Assembly: GCA_014904985.1 (NCBI GenBank)
Contig: MU129094.1
Location: forward strand, 11,672 to 75,671
Length of the DNA stretch: 64,000 nucleotides
Origin: Hydnum rufescens UP504
Lineage: Eukaryota > Basidiomycota > Agaricomycetes > Cantharellales > Hydnaceae
Reading direction: 5' to 3'
The notes under the pieces are model-generated. The model was not told where the DNA came from, searched no databases, and was given only the letters and a program-made list of their open reading frames with translations. Positions 1 through 11,207 of the stretch are shown one piece after another (the stretch's first letter is position 1; each line of letters starts with the position of its first letter). A program made the position numbers and the translations under genes.

Positions 1-780
1 CATGAAGTTTGCAACCTCGGAATCGAATGTCCCGTCTTCCTCTTCCCCCTCTTCCCCTTCAGACACCCGTGCTGCACCACCAGTTCCTAACCTCATGCAT
101 TTCTCCTATGCTGCGATCGCTGCCCACCGAACATGATTGCACTACACCCGACTGGACAAAACTGTTATTGGTATGCGAACGCGATATTGTTCATCCTTAA
201 AGAAAAATTCCCGCCTACCGAACCATTCACCGTTCACGATACTGCGGGAACGTGGTCGTTGGACTTTCAAAGTATCTTTTGGATCATTGCAGAGAATGGA
301 TTACGAGGCACTCATCGATGAGTATAACGTATGTGTGAGTATCACCATCTCGGTCTTCCGTGCCTTCCTTCCATGTGTTTCTGAACGTGTTAACGTGTTT
401 TCATGTTTCTTATCCGACCGTAGGTGGTGAGCAAAGTGGGGTAATGAAGAAAAAGACACTAGAGCAGGTGAAGGAGGAACAACACCGCGAACAACAGCGA
501 GAACTCGAGCGTCAGCAGCTTGAACTACTAATTTTCGATGCCGAGGCGAAGACAGCGGAGGCAGAAGTAGGGTCGAGGCCGAGCGGGGCGAACGCAGAGG
601 GCCGAGCGAGCGAACGCAGAAGCTAGGGGTCGAGGCCGAGCGAGCAAAAGCAGAAGCTAGAGTTGAGGCCGCAGAAGCTAGGATCGAGACCGGAGCGAGC
701 CAAGTTCGAGAAGGAACGAACGAGTCTTGAGGCTAAGATCAGAGCATTGGAACTGCCTCAGCCAGGGGTGAGATCACCTT
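1..780 (+). pseudogene. HE...NC family gene, 3' half, broken (copy N1)
   Basis: This copy holds the Asn-Cys motif (QNCYWYANAILFIL, from about 157) and, after a probable intron at 329-423 (GTATGT to TAG), a charged coiled-coil exon rich in Glu, Gln, Arg and Ala. The N-terminal His domain is absent and would lie left of the window. Lesions are visible by comparison with the inverted copy near 7.3 kb. A TGA at 134-136 replaces a CGA codon that is still intact there, and a one-base loss near 147 moves the NC segment out of frame. The family is repeated in this window at about 2.3, 6.8, 11.7, 19.9, 25.6 and 57.5 kb. Function unknown. Confidence 0.7.
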
Positions 781-1289
781 TGTCTTCTAACTCATTCACT
801 TACTGATCCATGTCCGCTGTTGTTTAGGGACATGATGACTGCCTCACATGCGCAAGTCGTTTATATGATACTCCATGTTATAGATATCTTTGCTTCACTT
901 GTTCATCCTTGATTATTCTCGAAGGTGGACTTGGTCAACGGTCGCATTGCGCACATGTGGCTCGCGCTTGAACATTACACTGAAAAACTGAAGGGGCATC
1001 AACTGTTTTTATAATTGTCCAGAGTCTTGAAGATCGAACGATCATTGGATCGTGGACTGTCTCACTTTGGTTGTACTCTATGCGTATCATACATGATACC
1101 CTAAGACTGCCTCTTCTGATACTATATACGAATTTACGAGTATGTCAATTTTAAGCAAGAACACGACGTCAAGTGGGGGCTGGAAGCCCTGTCAGCATCA
1201 TATGCGCGTGTGCGGTGGAGGATAAAGAGAACTGTTGACTAGCAAGTCCATGATATCCAACTGTGGTGGCCCTTATAACGCCGCCGCCG

Positions 1290-2307
1290 TTGCTGTTAGA
1301 AGGGATAGTTATTGGGGGTGATCATCCAAGTATCGTCACCATACATACACGTTTTATACTGCACATGCTCGACAATCCGAATCAACCCCGACCCTACTAA
1401 AATTACATCTGTCCCTTGACCCCCCCAGCGGTCTTAGAGGTGCACCAGATAATTCAGGGCCAAGGCGCGCACATCACGTCGACCTTGGTTTGTTCCGACC
1501 TTGATCTTCTTCGACAAGGTCTAATCGATCATTATCCGAAGATCAAGGTCGCTGCCATTGTTCGTGAGTGAAAAGGATTGGGCCGAGGATGAGAGGGGAA
1601 GAGAATGAGTCGCTAGAGTCGCGATGGGTGAGGAATATCGGAACATTGTATGAAACCCCCAAGCCTGATCGGCCAGGTCTGCAATGCTCATCAAATGTGA
1701 ACCACGACGATCGAGTGCACAAGTTTAGATTTCGCAAGACCTACTTGGCCGTAATACAAAGGCGAAGCGTGGAGCCTCGTGCCATTCGGCGAATTGGATG
1801 ACTGTAATGGTGTCCATGGCGAAAGATTCGAGGTTTGACTGACTCGGGATCACTAACCGTCATGCGAAGCCGTGCGTGCGTGCTGTTGCTCGCCAACTGA
1901 TCACGTCGACGTTTGGGGTCGGGGCCAAGTTTGACACTACAGGAGATCACGGTTAGGAGTGGAAAACATGTCAGCGGTGAACATGACGTACTCGCCGTCC
2001 GGTTCGATCACCATTTTCAACCCATCCGAATCCGCAGCTGTGCATTCGCCCCAATAACCACAAGATTATGGGATTTGGCGCAAGATATGGAACATAGGAA
2101 TGTCCTGGATCTGACGTTGGATATCATGGGGTTGGTCGCGCACTTGCGCACTGGGATCTAACGAAACACGTTAGATCCATGAGGAACGAATAGTGACGAA
2201 TCCGCACTATGTCACACCAGGTAGATCGACAAGCATCCAGACCAATACCAAATAGGGGGGACGTGATATTCAACCGCGTGCTTAGCTTAGGACATGCTAC
2301 GGGTGTT
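1290..2307. repeat. P module, copy 1
   Basis: About 1 kb of sequence present again at 5081-6080 (inverted), 18000-19125 (same orientation as here) and, degenerate, at 32870-33230. The end nearest 2307 is sharp: all three good copies end with the same GGxACACC...GTAGCATGTCC sequence, then continue differently. On the minus strand it carries a short reading segment with the motif DSDGLKMVIEPEGEYVMF, best kept in copies 2 and 3. On the plus strand a segment with SRWVRNIGTLYET resembles one in the Q module (8479-8664). I do not recognise a family. It could be a decayed gene carried within a larger duplicated segment rather than a transposon, as I found no terminal repeats. Confidence 0.6.
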
Positions 2308-2309
2308 CC

Positions 2310-2949
2310 ATCTCTCTCTTTTTGACCCCCGCGGAAGGTAGGTAGAGCGAGAGTATCGCGATATTTTTCTCTTCATGAAGCACTCGACAGCATCATCGAA
2401 GGTCGCTGGGCCACGGATCACCAAAACCATATCATCCGCTGGGACAGTTCCCAGAGATCTAGAAGACGAACTGCTCGAACGATTCGAACGATTGCCTTCA
2501 TCCTGGATTCTCCCCTGATTCATCGCCTTGATGATGTCGTTCGCGGTGGCCTTGTGGTCGAGATTGGAATACTGCGACCGCTCGACGGCAATGAACAGAA
2601 CCTCTTCTGGAGATTTGAACATGCCAATGAGGAATTCATGCTCCACGTTAAACTCATTCTTGAACAGCTGGATTTCGAGGAGCTCGTAAGACTCGACAAG
2701 TTTCTGAGACTTGAAAGCATGCTGGCGCCAGAGATCGATCGTCCAAGGGTTGGTGTACTTCAGCAGATGAGAATTCGAAGCTTCGACCGAAGCTGGGATA
2801 ATGGTCGTTGAGCTGCGGGTGAGGGCGTTCAAGTTCATTTTGAGGTCGTGGAAGAGAGCAACAATGCGTTGGCTAAATCGCGGTGTTGTACGGCGAGGTT
2901 TTATACCTTCCTGCAGGCGATTTTCATCACCTTTCTTAGCTTTCGCCAT
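2310..2949 (-). pseudogene. HE...NC family gene, N-terminal domain (copy N2)
   Basis: Starting from the ATG at 2949 (MAKAKKGDENR), this reads a helical segment followed by the family signature YELLEIQLF, then VEHEFLIGMF with the conserved His-Glu, then FIAVERS, the equivalent of the RIDR strand in other copies. The frame stays open through PADDMVLVIRG and FDDAVECFMKRK to about 2322. There, instead of continuing into the NC exon as at 7490-7540, it runs into the end of the inverted-repeat arm. The copy is therefore an N-terminal half cut by the repeat junction. The same 110-base edge segment is repeated at 7491-7620. It lies head to head with the FunK1 pseudogene that follows. Confidence 0.65.
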
Positions 2950-3589
2950 GCGAACCCATATCTGACACAAATCATGACTCGGTAAGTACCGGTCTTGACG
3001 CAAAGCGACAATAGCAGTGCCAGCACTCAGAGTGAGAACGCCTCTAGTCCCAAGTTTTTGCTGGACTGTCTAGCTCATCCCCTTGCAACTGTTCCGATGT
3101 TAGTGGTGCGCTTTAGCCACGTGCTCCGCTCAATTGCAGGTCTACTTGGCATGCTGCAAGCACGCCGTCGCGAAACTTAGGACCTAGGCCGAAAGCAGTG
3201 GATTGGAGATTCAGGCTCCAAGGCAGGTATGTAGCACTGACCCGAGCCTCGTTGTGACAACACCTTGACGTCCTATTGTCTCTCTGGAGATACACTGTAT
3301 TGAAAATAACTGAATCGGTTTGTCCTAGGGTACGCTGATTACCGTTGCAAACCTGCGCTCTGCGCTATGTGCTACCTGATCTATGTAGATCCAAGCTTTT
3401 GCACCTTCAGCACCTGATATTATGCGGTGGATTGTACCCAGATGGTGAGCAGTTAACTAGTATGTTGTGGCCGCATTCGATCACACTATCCTTGATACAC
3501 CTCAACTCTCTCCGCGTGAGTCCCCGTAAAGTGATGATCCGGGCAGTCGTTATGCATTGCCCCTCAAAGCATGCACTCGTACTGAGCGA

Positions 3590-4760
3590 TAGGGATATTA
3601 CTGACTCAATCATAAGATGCGACAGGCTCGTTTCGTGTTCTTCCATCGAGGTGGCCTCACATCAACGCGGGAACTTACAACGGATGGTGAGTTCCCGAAA
3701 TTCGTCCAGATGCTAGACACTGTATTCACCTGCAAGAATCCTATGGATGCGGGTTTCTTGCCAGCGGCCTCGCGGGATGGCGCATTTGGAGACGTTTCCC
3801 TACTCTCAAGTCGGACTTGCATACGAGGGCGTGCTAATCAACGTCGCAGCTTTGTCGCGAAAGGACAATATTGGTCCACAGCATGCGGAGGCACTCTCTT
3901 CCAAGAAAAATAATCCGCCGGTACGAAGATCAGCTCGGCTTGCGGAAGACACTGGCATCGAGGCCGATACGTATTCCTCCATCTATGACGAGTTTTGGGT
4001 CCCGAGGCTTTGGTGAGATGAACTAACTCTGACTGAAGGCATTTCTGAGCCCAATATACACTAGGGCTTCCCAACCACTCGGCAACAACTCGCGCTTCGT
4101 GAATTGTGTGACTACCTGGGACCCTTTTGGAGGGCAAGTTACAACACGGAACCCTGAATTACGAGTCCATATGCGTCTGTACTATTCGACTGTCGGAAAA
4201 CCGCTTTACAATTGCGAGACGCCATACGAATTGATCGAGTGCATTCTCCATGCAATTATTGGTATGTGAATGAATCCATGCTTGTGCTGTTTGCGACCTT
4301 ACAAGTATGGCATCCAGGTCATTTTAATGTGCTCAGGAAATCCAACACTTTACATCGCGAGGTGAGTGAAGGGAATATTTTACTCGTGGATGAGGCTGTC
4401 ACGGGTGTTGACGTGTTCGATGAATTGTAGGCGTTTCTCCTCTAGACTTCCCTTCTCCAATATTCCTTACAGAATTTGTCAGGTTTGGATCAAACTTCAA
4501 GTACCTCCCTACGAGATGCCGAGGGAGCCTTATTGACGGGGATCTGGTGAAGCGTATCAGCGACAGGAAAGCACCAGAGGGATTCTACGCACTTTCTGTC
4601 GATATCGAGTCTACTGCGAAGGAACTCATCGAGAGAGATCCAGTAGACCTTCTCTCACCATTCCCATCAATGATTAAGCCCTTGTCTTCCTGCTTAGCCC
4701 TGTTTCCACCCAATTGTTCAGATCTTCGCGATGCATTAACCCGCTCCAGTCTCCGCTGAC
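3590..4760 (+). pseudogene. FunK1-type fungal kinase, decayed (copy K1)
   Basis: FunK1 (Pkinase_fungal) proteins are kinase-like proteins expanded in mushrooms. Visible pieces in order are RFVFFHRGGLTS (about 3630), matching the 'RLWxFDRxGxxxS' segment; FPKFVQMLDTVF; and RVHMRLYYSTVGKPLYN with TPYELIECILHAIIG (4150-4262). After a 63-base intron (GTATGTG to CAG) comes HFNVLRKSNTLHREVSEGN and ILLVDEA (4320-4400), the catalytic loop. RGSLIDGDLV (about 4525) is probably the DFG-equivalent strand. The usual HRD is HRE here, so the catalytic Asp is replaced by Glu. Frame changes and stops between the pieces indicate a pseudogene. A split second copy lies at 13.35-15.97 kb. Confidence 0.72.
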
Positions 4761-4799
4761 CCACTGGATTCTCAGGCACTGCTAGCTTCTCCTTGGGTA

Positions 4800-5090
4800 A
4801 TCCCCTAATTACTCAGCATCACTCGATATCAATAAGGGGTCATCCCACACCACTTGTCCACGGGGAAGCATGGCGTCGATTCCTAGAAGTCCCTTCTGCA
4901 ATATAACTGGAGCGGCGCTTAGCGATGAGGATAAAAGCATCGTTCCAATCATTCCAAAGCACACCCCTCGCTCGCTCCAATCTCCTAGACGACTAGAGTC
5001 AACGCGGCGAAACCAGGACTCGTTCTTCAACGGTCGCGAAGCCATCATCGAGTCCCTAATGAACGAAAATGGGGAACACCCGTAGCATGT
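4800..5090 (+). pseudogene. Conserved unknown reading segment before the inverted-repeat junction
   Basis: An open frame from about 4870 reads SIPRSPFCNITGAALSDEDK and ends ESTRRNQDSFFNGREAIIES before running into the repeat arm at about 5081. Two other copies support the reading sense. On the minus strand near 24.8 kb the segment is SIPTSPLCTMTGVTLSNEDK. On the minus strand at 19130-19260 the C-terminal end is SFFNGREAIIES followed by FTRQWENEMN and a stop. The copy here is therefore truncated by the junction, losing about ten residues. It lies just downstream of the FunK1 pseudogene and could be a separate small gene or a distal exon. No family recognised. Confidence 0.4.
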
Positions 5091-7490
5091 CCTAAGCTAA
5101 GCACGCGGTTAGGATATCACGTCCCCCCCTATTTGGTATTGGTCTGGATGCTTGTCGATCTACCTGGTGTGACATAGTGCGGATTCGTCACTATTCGTTC
5201 CTCATGGATCTAACGTGTTTCGTTAGATCCCAGTGCGCGAATGCGCGATCAACCCCATGATATCCAACGTCAGATCCAGGACATTCCTATGTTCCATATC
5301 TGCGCCAAATCCCATAATCTTGTGGTTATTGGGGCGAATGCACAGCTGGCGGATTCGGATGGGTTGAAAATGGTGATCGAACCGGAAGGCGAATACGTCA
5401 TGTTCACCGCGACATGTCTTTCCACTCCTAACCGTGATCTCTGTAGTGTCAAACTTGGCCCGACCCCAAACGTCGACGTGATCAGTTGCGAGCAACAGCA
5501 CGCACGCACGGCTTCGCATGACGGTTAGTGATCCGAGTCAGTCAAACCTCGAATCTTTCGCCCATGGACACCATTACAGTCTCCAATTGCCGAATGGTAC
5601 GAGGCTCCACGCTTCGCTTTGTATTACGGCAAGTAGGTCTTGCGAAATCTAAACTTGTGCACTCGATCGTCGTGGTTCACATTCTGATGAGCATGCAGAC
5701 CTGGCCGATCAGGCTTGGGGGATTTTATACAATGTTCCGATATTCCTCACCCATCACGGACTCTAGCGATCATTCTCTTCCCTCTCATCCTCGGCCCAAT
5801 CTTTTCACTCACGAACAATAGCGACGTGCGCTTGATCTTCGATAATGATCGATTAGATCTTGTCGAAGAAGATCAAGGTCGCAGCAAACCAGGTGACGTG
5901 ATGTGCGTGTTTGGCCCTGAATTATTTATGCACCTCTAAACCGCTGGGGGGATCAGTGCGATCTAATTTAGTAGGTGGGTTGATTGATTGTCGGCATGTG
6001 CAGTATAACATGTATGTATGGTGCGATACTAGGCATCACCCCTATATATCCTTGTACAGCATGACTACTTCTCTTTCAGCGGCGACTCAATGGTACTAGC
6101 CATTTTGCCTTGGCCGTTTTGCAACACTACCATCAAGTATAGAAATAAATGGACATTAGGTAGTTACTGTGTTCTAGATGATCGCCCACACCCCTTCCAA
6201 GAGTCAGTGTCTGTGGTCGGCGGCGGCGTTATAAGGGCCCCACAGTTGGATATCATGGACTTGCTAGTCAACAGTTCTCTTTATCCTCCACCGCACACGC
6301 GCATACGATGCTGACAGGGCTTCCAGCCCCCACTTGACGTCGTGTTCTTGCTTAAAATTGACATACGCGTAAATTCGATATAGTATCAGAAGAGCAGTCT
6401 TAGGGTATCATGTATGATACGCGTAGAGTACAACCAAAGTGAGACAGTCCACGATCCAATGATCGCTCGATCTTCAAGACTCTGGACAATATAAAAACAG
6501 TTGATGCCCTTCAGTTTTTCAGTGTAATGTTCAAGCGCGATGAACACATGTGCGCGAATGCGACCGTTGACCAAGTCCACCTTCGGAGAATAATCAAGGA
6601 TGAACAAGTGAAGCAAAGATATAACATGGAGTACATATAACGACTTGCGCATGTGAGGCAGTCATCACGTCCTAAACAACAGCGGACATGGATCAGTAAG
6701 TGAATGAGTTAGAAGACAAAGGTGATCTCACCCTGGCTGAGGCCAGTTCCAATGCTCTGATCTTGGCTCAAGACTCGTTCGTTCCTTCTCGAACTTGGCT
6801 CGCTCGGTCTCGATCCTAGCTTCTGCGGCTCAACTCTAGCTTCTGCTTTTGCTCGCTCGGCCTCGACCTAGCTTCTGCGTTCGCTCGCTCGCTTGCGTCG
6901 CTGCTCTGCGTCGCCGTCGGCCTGCTAGCTTCTGCCTCCGCTGTCTTCGCCTCGGCATCGAAATTAGTAGTTCAAGCTGCTGACGCTCGAGTTCTCGCCG
7001 TTGTTCTCGTTGTTGTTCCTCTTCGACCTGCTCTGGTGTCTTTTTCTTCATTACCCCACTTTGCTCACCACCTACGGTCGGATAAGAACATGAAAACACG
7101 TTAACACGTTCAGAAACACATGGAAGGAAGGCACGGAAGACCGAGATGGTGATACTCACACATACGTTATACTCATCGATGAGTGCCTCGTAATCCATTC
7201 TCTGCATGATCCAAAGATACTTTGAAAAGTCCGAACGACCACGTTCCGCAGTATCGTGAACGGTGAATGGTTCGGTAGGCGGGAATTTTTCTTTAAGGAT
7301 GACAATATCGCGTTCGCATACCAATAACAGTTTGTCCGGTCGGGGTGTAGTGCAATCGTGTTCGGTGGGCAGCGATCGCAGCATAGGAGAAATGCATGAG
7401 GTTAGGAACTGGTGGTGCAGCACGGGTGTCTGAAGGGGAAGAGGGGGACGAGGAAGACGGACATTCGATTCCGAGGTTGCAAACTTCATG
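5081..7490. repeat. Right arm of the large inverted repeat
   Basis: Reverse complement of 1-2307, with a P module (5081 to about 6230) next to the spacer and the NC/coiled-coil half of an HE...NC gene at the far end. It keeps about 190 bases near 6050-6230 that the left arm lacks, and those bases also match 18043-18170, so the left arm suffered the deletion. Beyond 7490 the right arm continues into the N-terminal exon of the gene, which in the left half is found detached at 2310-2949. Confidence 0.85.
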
Positions 7491-8010
7491 GACCCCCGCG
7501 GAAGGTAGGTAGAGCGAGAGTATCGCGATATTTTTCTCTTCATGAAGCACTCGACAGCATCATCGAAGGTCGCTGGCCACGGATCACCAAAACCATATCA
7601 TCCGCTGGACAGTTCCAGAGATCTAGAAGACGAACTGTCGGACGAGGCATCCCCTTGAGAATTCAAAGAGCAAGACTAGCAGAAGATCCCTTGGATGCGC
7701 GCCAAGGGTCATCCTCAAACGACATGCGATCAATACGCAAGTACGTGACCGAGCGAGGGTCTCGCTCAAAGACCAACGTCAAGCCTTCGTGCTTGAATTT
7801 CTCGAAACGTTCCCAGTGGAAGATCGTAGCAAGCTTGAAGGCAGTGTAGGGAGGACTCTCATCGTGCGTTAGATTGACTAGTTGCGTGTACCAGACACCT
7901 AGGGGCCTCTTGGCTAGATTGCCTGCACTAAGAAGGGGGGAATGGAGTCGCGAGGTGGTCGATGGGTCAGACATCTTGAGGAATGAAAGAAGCTTGGAGA
8001 AGAACGCCAT
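6770..8010 (-). pseudogene. HE...NC family gene, nearly full length but frameshifted (copy N3)
   Basis: The start is the ATG at 8010 (MAFFSKLLSFLKM). The N-terminal part reads IFHWERFEKFKHEGLTLVF, then TYLRIDRMSFEDDPW: the conserved His-Glu and RIDR strands. After a Ser-rich linker comes PADDMVLVIRG / FDDAVECF, then the segment PPVPNLMHFSYAA. The NC segment at about 7300-7330 has lost one A, so NCYWYA is shifted out of frame. The next exon ends at DEYN followed by GTATGTG, and the last exon (about 7070 downward) is a Glu/Gln/Arg coiled coil. The N-terminal 120 residues are very close to copy N5 (19.9 kb). No biochemical role is known to me; a permuted papain-like fold is only suggested by the His and Asn-Cys pair. 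Confidence 0.7.
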
Positions 8011-8664
8011 ATTTTTATCCACTCTGCCTCCTGGCTCGCGCGCATGAGGCTAACGAGTCACAAGTCAGAAGAATCGCTGGCCACGACGCAAACGCATGGT
8101 CGCTTCGAAAGTTCGTTATGGCTGTGTCATTCGGAAGCCGCCGAAAGACCACTCCCGCTCTGCAACGTCAACCATTAGCACCTACTCGGTACCCTACTCT
8201 ATATGTCAGCATGATCTCTCGGCGCCAGGAACATACAATAGTGCTTCATGCATCGCGGGTAGTGATCCCAACCCAGTCGATCTGCGGCTTGCCTTGTACG
8301 CACTCGAATCCTTTTGCCTATGGACGCTATACGACTGACGATCCAGGTTTAATTTTGTGCCCTTATATTTACAACTGATGTAGGTATCATAAAGTTTGAA
8401 CTAGTCGACTCGCTAGTCGACTCGGTGGCCAACGGTAGTTTTGCTCCTGATCAGTATCGCAAGCCTTACTGACGAGGCTTAGGTTTCATCCAGTAATCCG
8501 ATATCCTTCAGCCACCGTGACACCCCCAGCTCGCTTTCTTCATTCCCATAATCCGCCGAACCCTTATCGCTCTCATAATCACACCGACGGCCCAGGGGTA
8601 GCGCCAAGGGACACTTCGCAAGAACATTGCGCCAGGTCACGCTCAAGGTTTGCCCATCACACAC
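7640..8664. repeat. Q module plus N-terminal gene segment, inverted copy of 19250-20240
   Basis: This kilobase pairs in reverse complement with 19250-20240. It includes the first exon of the HE...NC gene, about 330 bases upstream of it, and a segment at 8479-8664. On the minus strand that last segment reads GRRCDYESDKGSADYGNEES and SRWLKDIGLLDET, and the same words occur on the plus strand at 19330-19450. Between them, 8096-8338 reads SDPNPVDLRLALYALESF on the plus strand; 26820-26880 has a diverged relative. Because both copies keep these short frames, they are probably pieces of a real gene placed divergently upstream of the HE...NC gene. Family unknown. Confidence 0.6.
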
Positions 8665-8689
8665 GGATGCTTCAGCTATTCACTTGACG

Positions 8690-9660
8690 CAGCATTACTT
8701 TCAGAGCACGCTCCCTTACATGTCAATCAGTCTCCTGAGTCGATGGAGGGCCAAAAATCCGAGGGATGCGGTCCTATGGCAGAACTGGTGGTCGTCAATG
8801 GATATCCCTGGTCCCCAAGCTCCGTGCCTACTAGCACTAGCGGTGGAACATCGCATCAAGATCCATTTACAGGGTCATCTTGCTACCACGGTGCTGAGGC
8901 AGCCCCTCCTTCATCTGTTGGCTCGGCATTTGTAGATCCCTTCACGGGTGAATTGGCCTACCGCTCTTCCCCTTCCGCTTCCGCCCCGACGTCCCAATCT
9001 CCGGAGCAACCCTCCACACCAGCCGCTGTATCCATTTTACCTGTGGTATGTAAGCATCGTTCCCTGAGACTAATTTTTGGCACTGATGATGTTCGGATTG
9101 CGCTGTCTTTCAAGCACGCTAATATCCCGGCAATGCATGCAAAGCTGGCAGACATCGATACTGCCATAATCAACCAGCCCATTAAGTTTCTGCCGAACCA
9201 GTTTTTCGTTGGGTATGCCGACAGGCCTCAATTCAGGTCCCCGTAAACCTAGCCCTCGATCGAGACGTGCGGGCAGCAATGGACCGCACATTTGTAGTCG
9301 TTACTGAGGCATCCACTGATCCTCTTCCCTGGAACAGTGCTGAACTTGGCGCCACTGAGGTGAACACTCCATTGCATGTCGCTCCTTGATGGCCGAAAGA
9401 GGTACGTTTCCCAGGCGTGTTGTATGCCGGATATTCTCGTTCCCACAGACCCTGTTGACGAATTTCAGGACCACAGTCCTCGATCTGGCTCGTCTCATCA
9501 GTGCCTACGTGTCACATCGCCTTCATCAGGTAGGCCTTTGTGCAAACGCTGTAGTCCCGTCTGGATGGTCTGATATGCCGTGGCCTGCACCTGTTCCGAA
9601 GTACGAAGTACACGGAGACTAATGTACTTCTTGCACTCCGAGGATCTGTATCAGGTCAAA
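8690..9660 (+). pseudogene. PLAA/Doa1-type protein, PFU and PUL regions (fragment)
   Basis: Doa1/Ufd3 (PLAA) binds ubiquitin and Cdc48/p97 through WD40, PFU and PUL parts. Here the WD40 part is missing. The PFU region reads GQKSEGCGPMAELVVVNGYP, then two DPFTG words (QDPFTGSSCY and VDPFTGELAY), a PFU hallmark. After a probable intron starting GTATGTAAG (about 9048) the PUL region begins with LSFKHANIPAMHAKLADIDT. It continues in later pieces: FRTTVLDLARLISAYVSHRL after an acceptor near 9450, and TETNVLLALRGSVS near 9620. Exon junctions need small frame adjustments (for example near 9237) and I see no clean end. I take it as a truncated, probably dead copy of a housekeeping gene next to the Q module. 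Confidence 0.62.
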
Positions 9661-11207
9661 GCCGATGGCAGTGTCGTCGGACTCGGTGACTGGAACAAAT
9701 TTGTATAAAGGATCATACAGCGTGAGATCTTCACAGCAGCCTCGGTAACCCTATCAATTATAAGGATTGCGTAAATCCAACCTGCCCCATTCTTGATGTC
9801 GAGGTGGGCGAGAACAAACATGTCAGCAGGATATGATCCTCCCGATGATGGTGGACTGATATTGATCGAAGCCATGCACCATGACCCGAACTTCATCTTT
9901 ATAGTGACGCTGAAAAAAAGGTACGACCTGTGATTGGCCCATATTCCTTGCGCCTGACGTTCATATTCCTTCTCCCTAGCATTTTACTGTGGGAAGCATC
10001 CCACGAAACAAGTCCTCACTCGAAACTCTGAGACACCCACCGAGTTCAATACTGCCCCACTAACATCCATCGGATCCGGACGAAGGGGCACTACCCTCTG
10101 CCCCGGCTATGGTGTCTGCTGTTGAGGTAACCAATCAGATCATTATTAACAGCGCTAAAATGGATTTCCCTGCTCAGATAAGGGAAGTCTCCCCAAAAGT
10201 AGATAGCCTCACCTCGGCCCATTAGGGGAGAGTTTATGATGCACAATATGTTTCAAATTTCTCCATATACTCAATGTTTGGAAGATATTCAAATCATGTA
10301 TTATTTATACGGATTTTCTCCAATAAGGCCCGATCATAGCAATTGCTGTTTTTACAAGCCCGTGAATATATCGCTACGAGATGTGCCAAATCACTAACAA
10401 CTGCCCTCAATGTTATACGCTCTTTGCTTGAACTAATCGATTTGGCTTCACTGATGCCTGAACATGCTAACTTGATATGGAGATTCCGTGCCACTATATC
10501 TAACGATGTACCGCAGTGCCGCACCAGAGCTACACGAAACTTCCTCACTCACCATGCGAAGGATAACTGGGAGAGATGAATTGGATAGTGAGCGTAAGGG
10601 AAAGTTATCACTCGCATCCCCTTCATCGCAGATAATGTGGTTGTTTCTGCTGGGTGGTGCATCTGTGGTTGACCAGGCAGCAAGGATCTAGTGTTGCCGC
10701 GACTGGCTCAACTGAATTGAGTCAAGTCAAGCCAAGTCCTGAGTCCTTTTTTTTTCTTGCTAACTACGACACATTGGGGCTTTTTTTTGCCGCAGGATGA
10801 AAGACAAGGGATTCAAATAATAGAAGTCGATAAGTCTGAGGCAAATAGTGATGTGATGACAGCACTGTGAGGCCTTCTTTTTAAAAGTTCCGAAAAGGAC
10901 TTGAGTCTTCGGCAACACTACAAGGATCCCTTCATCTTCAAAGCCAAGAGATATCACGTGGACATCTCATTCAGCGAAGCTTGTTGGCTTTTTCAATCAT
11001 GTCTAGAAGTGAGAAGGGCGGTCTTGAAAGTCGTTCTGGGAGACCAAGAATGGTAGTCATAGCAAGACTCGTCCAAATATGTCAAGGCTGTAATGGCTTA
11101 ATGGCGTTGGCCTTCCATCTGGTTTCCTGGTTTGGAGGGTTGACTGTTCAATTCACGGGGACGCCTGTGTTTTGACACATGACCACTATGGTGGGAAATG
11201 GCTATGA
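9661..11207. other. No recognisable gene
   Basis: Only short open stretches. A plus-strand segment at about 10080-10225 (GALPSAPAMVSAVEVTNQII...) and one at 10343-10579 look protein-like but match nothing I know. A T-rich run lies at 10747-10757. The segment at 9661-9900 may hold further decayed exons of the PUL region. Confidence 0.3.

Larger units (their letters stand above)
1..2307. repeat. Left arm of a large inverted repeat
   Basis: This stretch recurs in reverse complement at 5081-7490. The pairing can be followed from the Met-Lys-Phe-Ala codons at base 1 (reversed at about 7473-7490) to the GGAACACCCGTAGCATGTCC end at about 2307 (reversed at 5081). Stretches such as the one around 1181-1290 pair almost base for base with 6220-6310. 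The left arm lacks about 190 bases present in the right arm near 6050-6230. The arm runs off the left edge of the window, so its full length is unknown. It carries the 3' half of an HE...NC family gene and one copy of the P module. Confidence 0.85.

Noticed and set aside
4236..4275. CNYWYVN, looking like a swapped Asn-Cys motif of the HE...NC family
   Set aside because: It lies inside a 63-base GTATGTG...CAG intron of the FunK1 copy; splicing it out gives the expected FunK1 reading HAIIG-HFNVL, so the peptide is not real.
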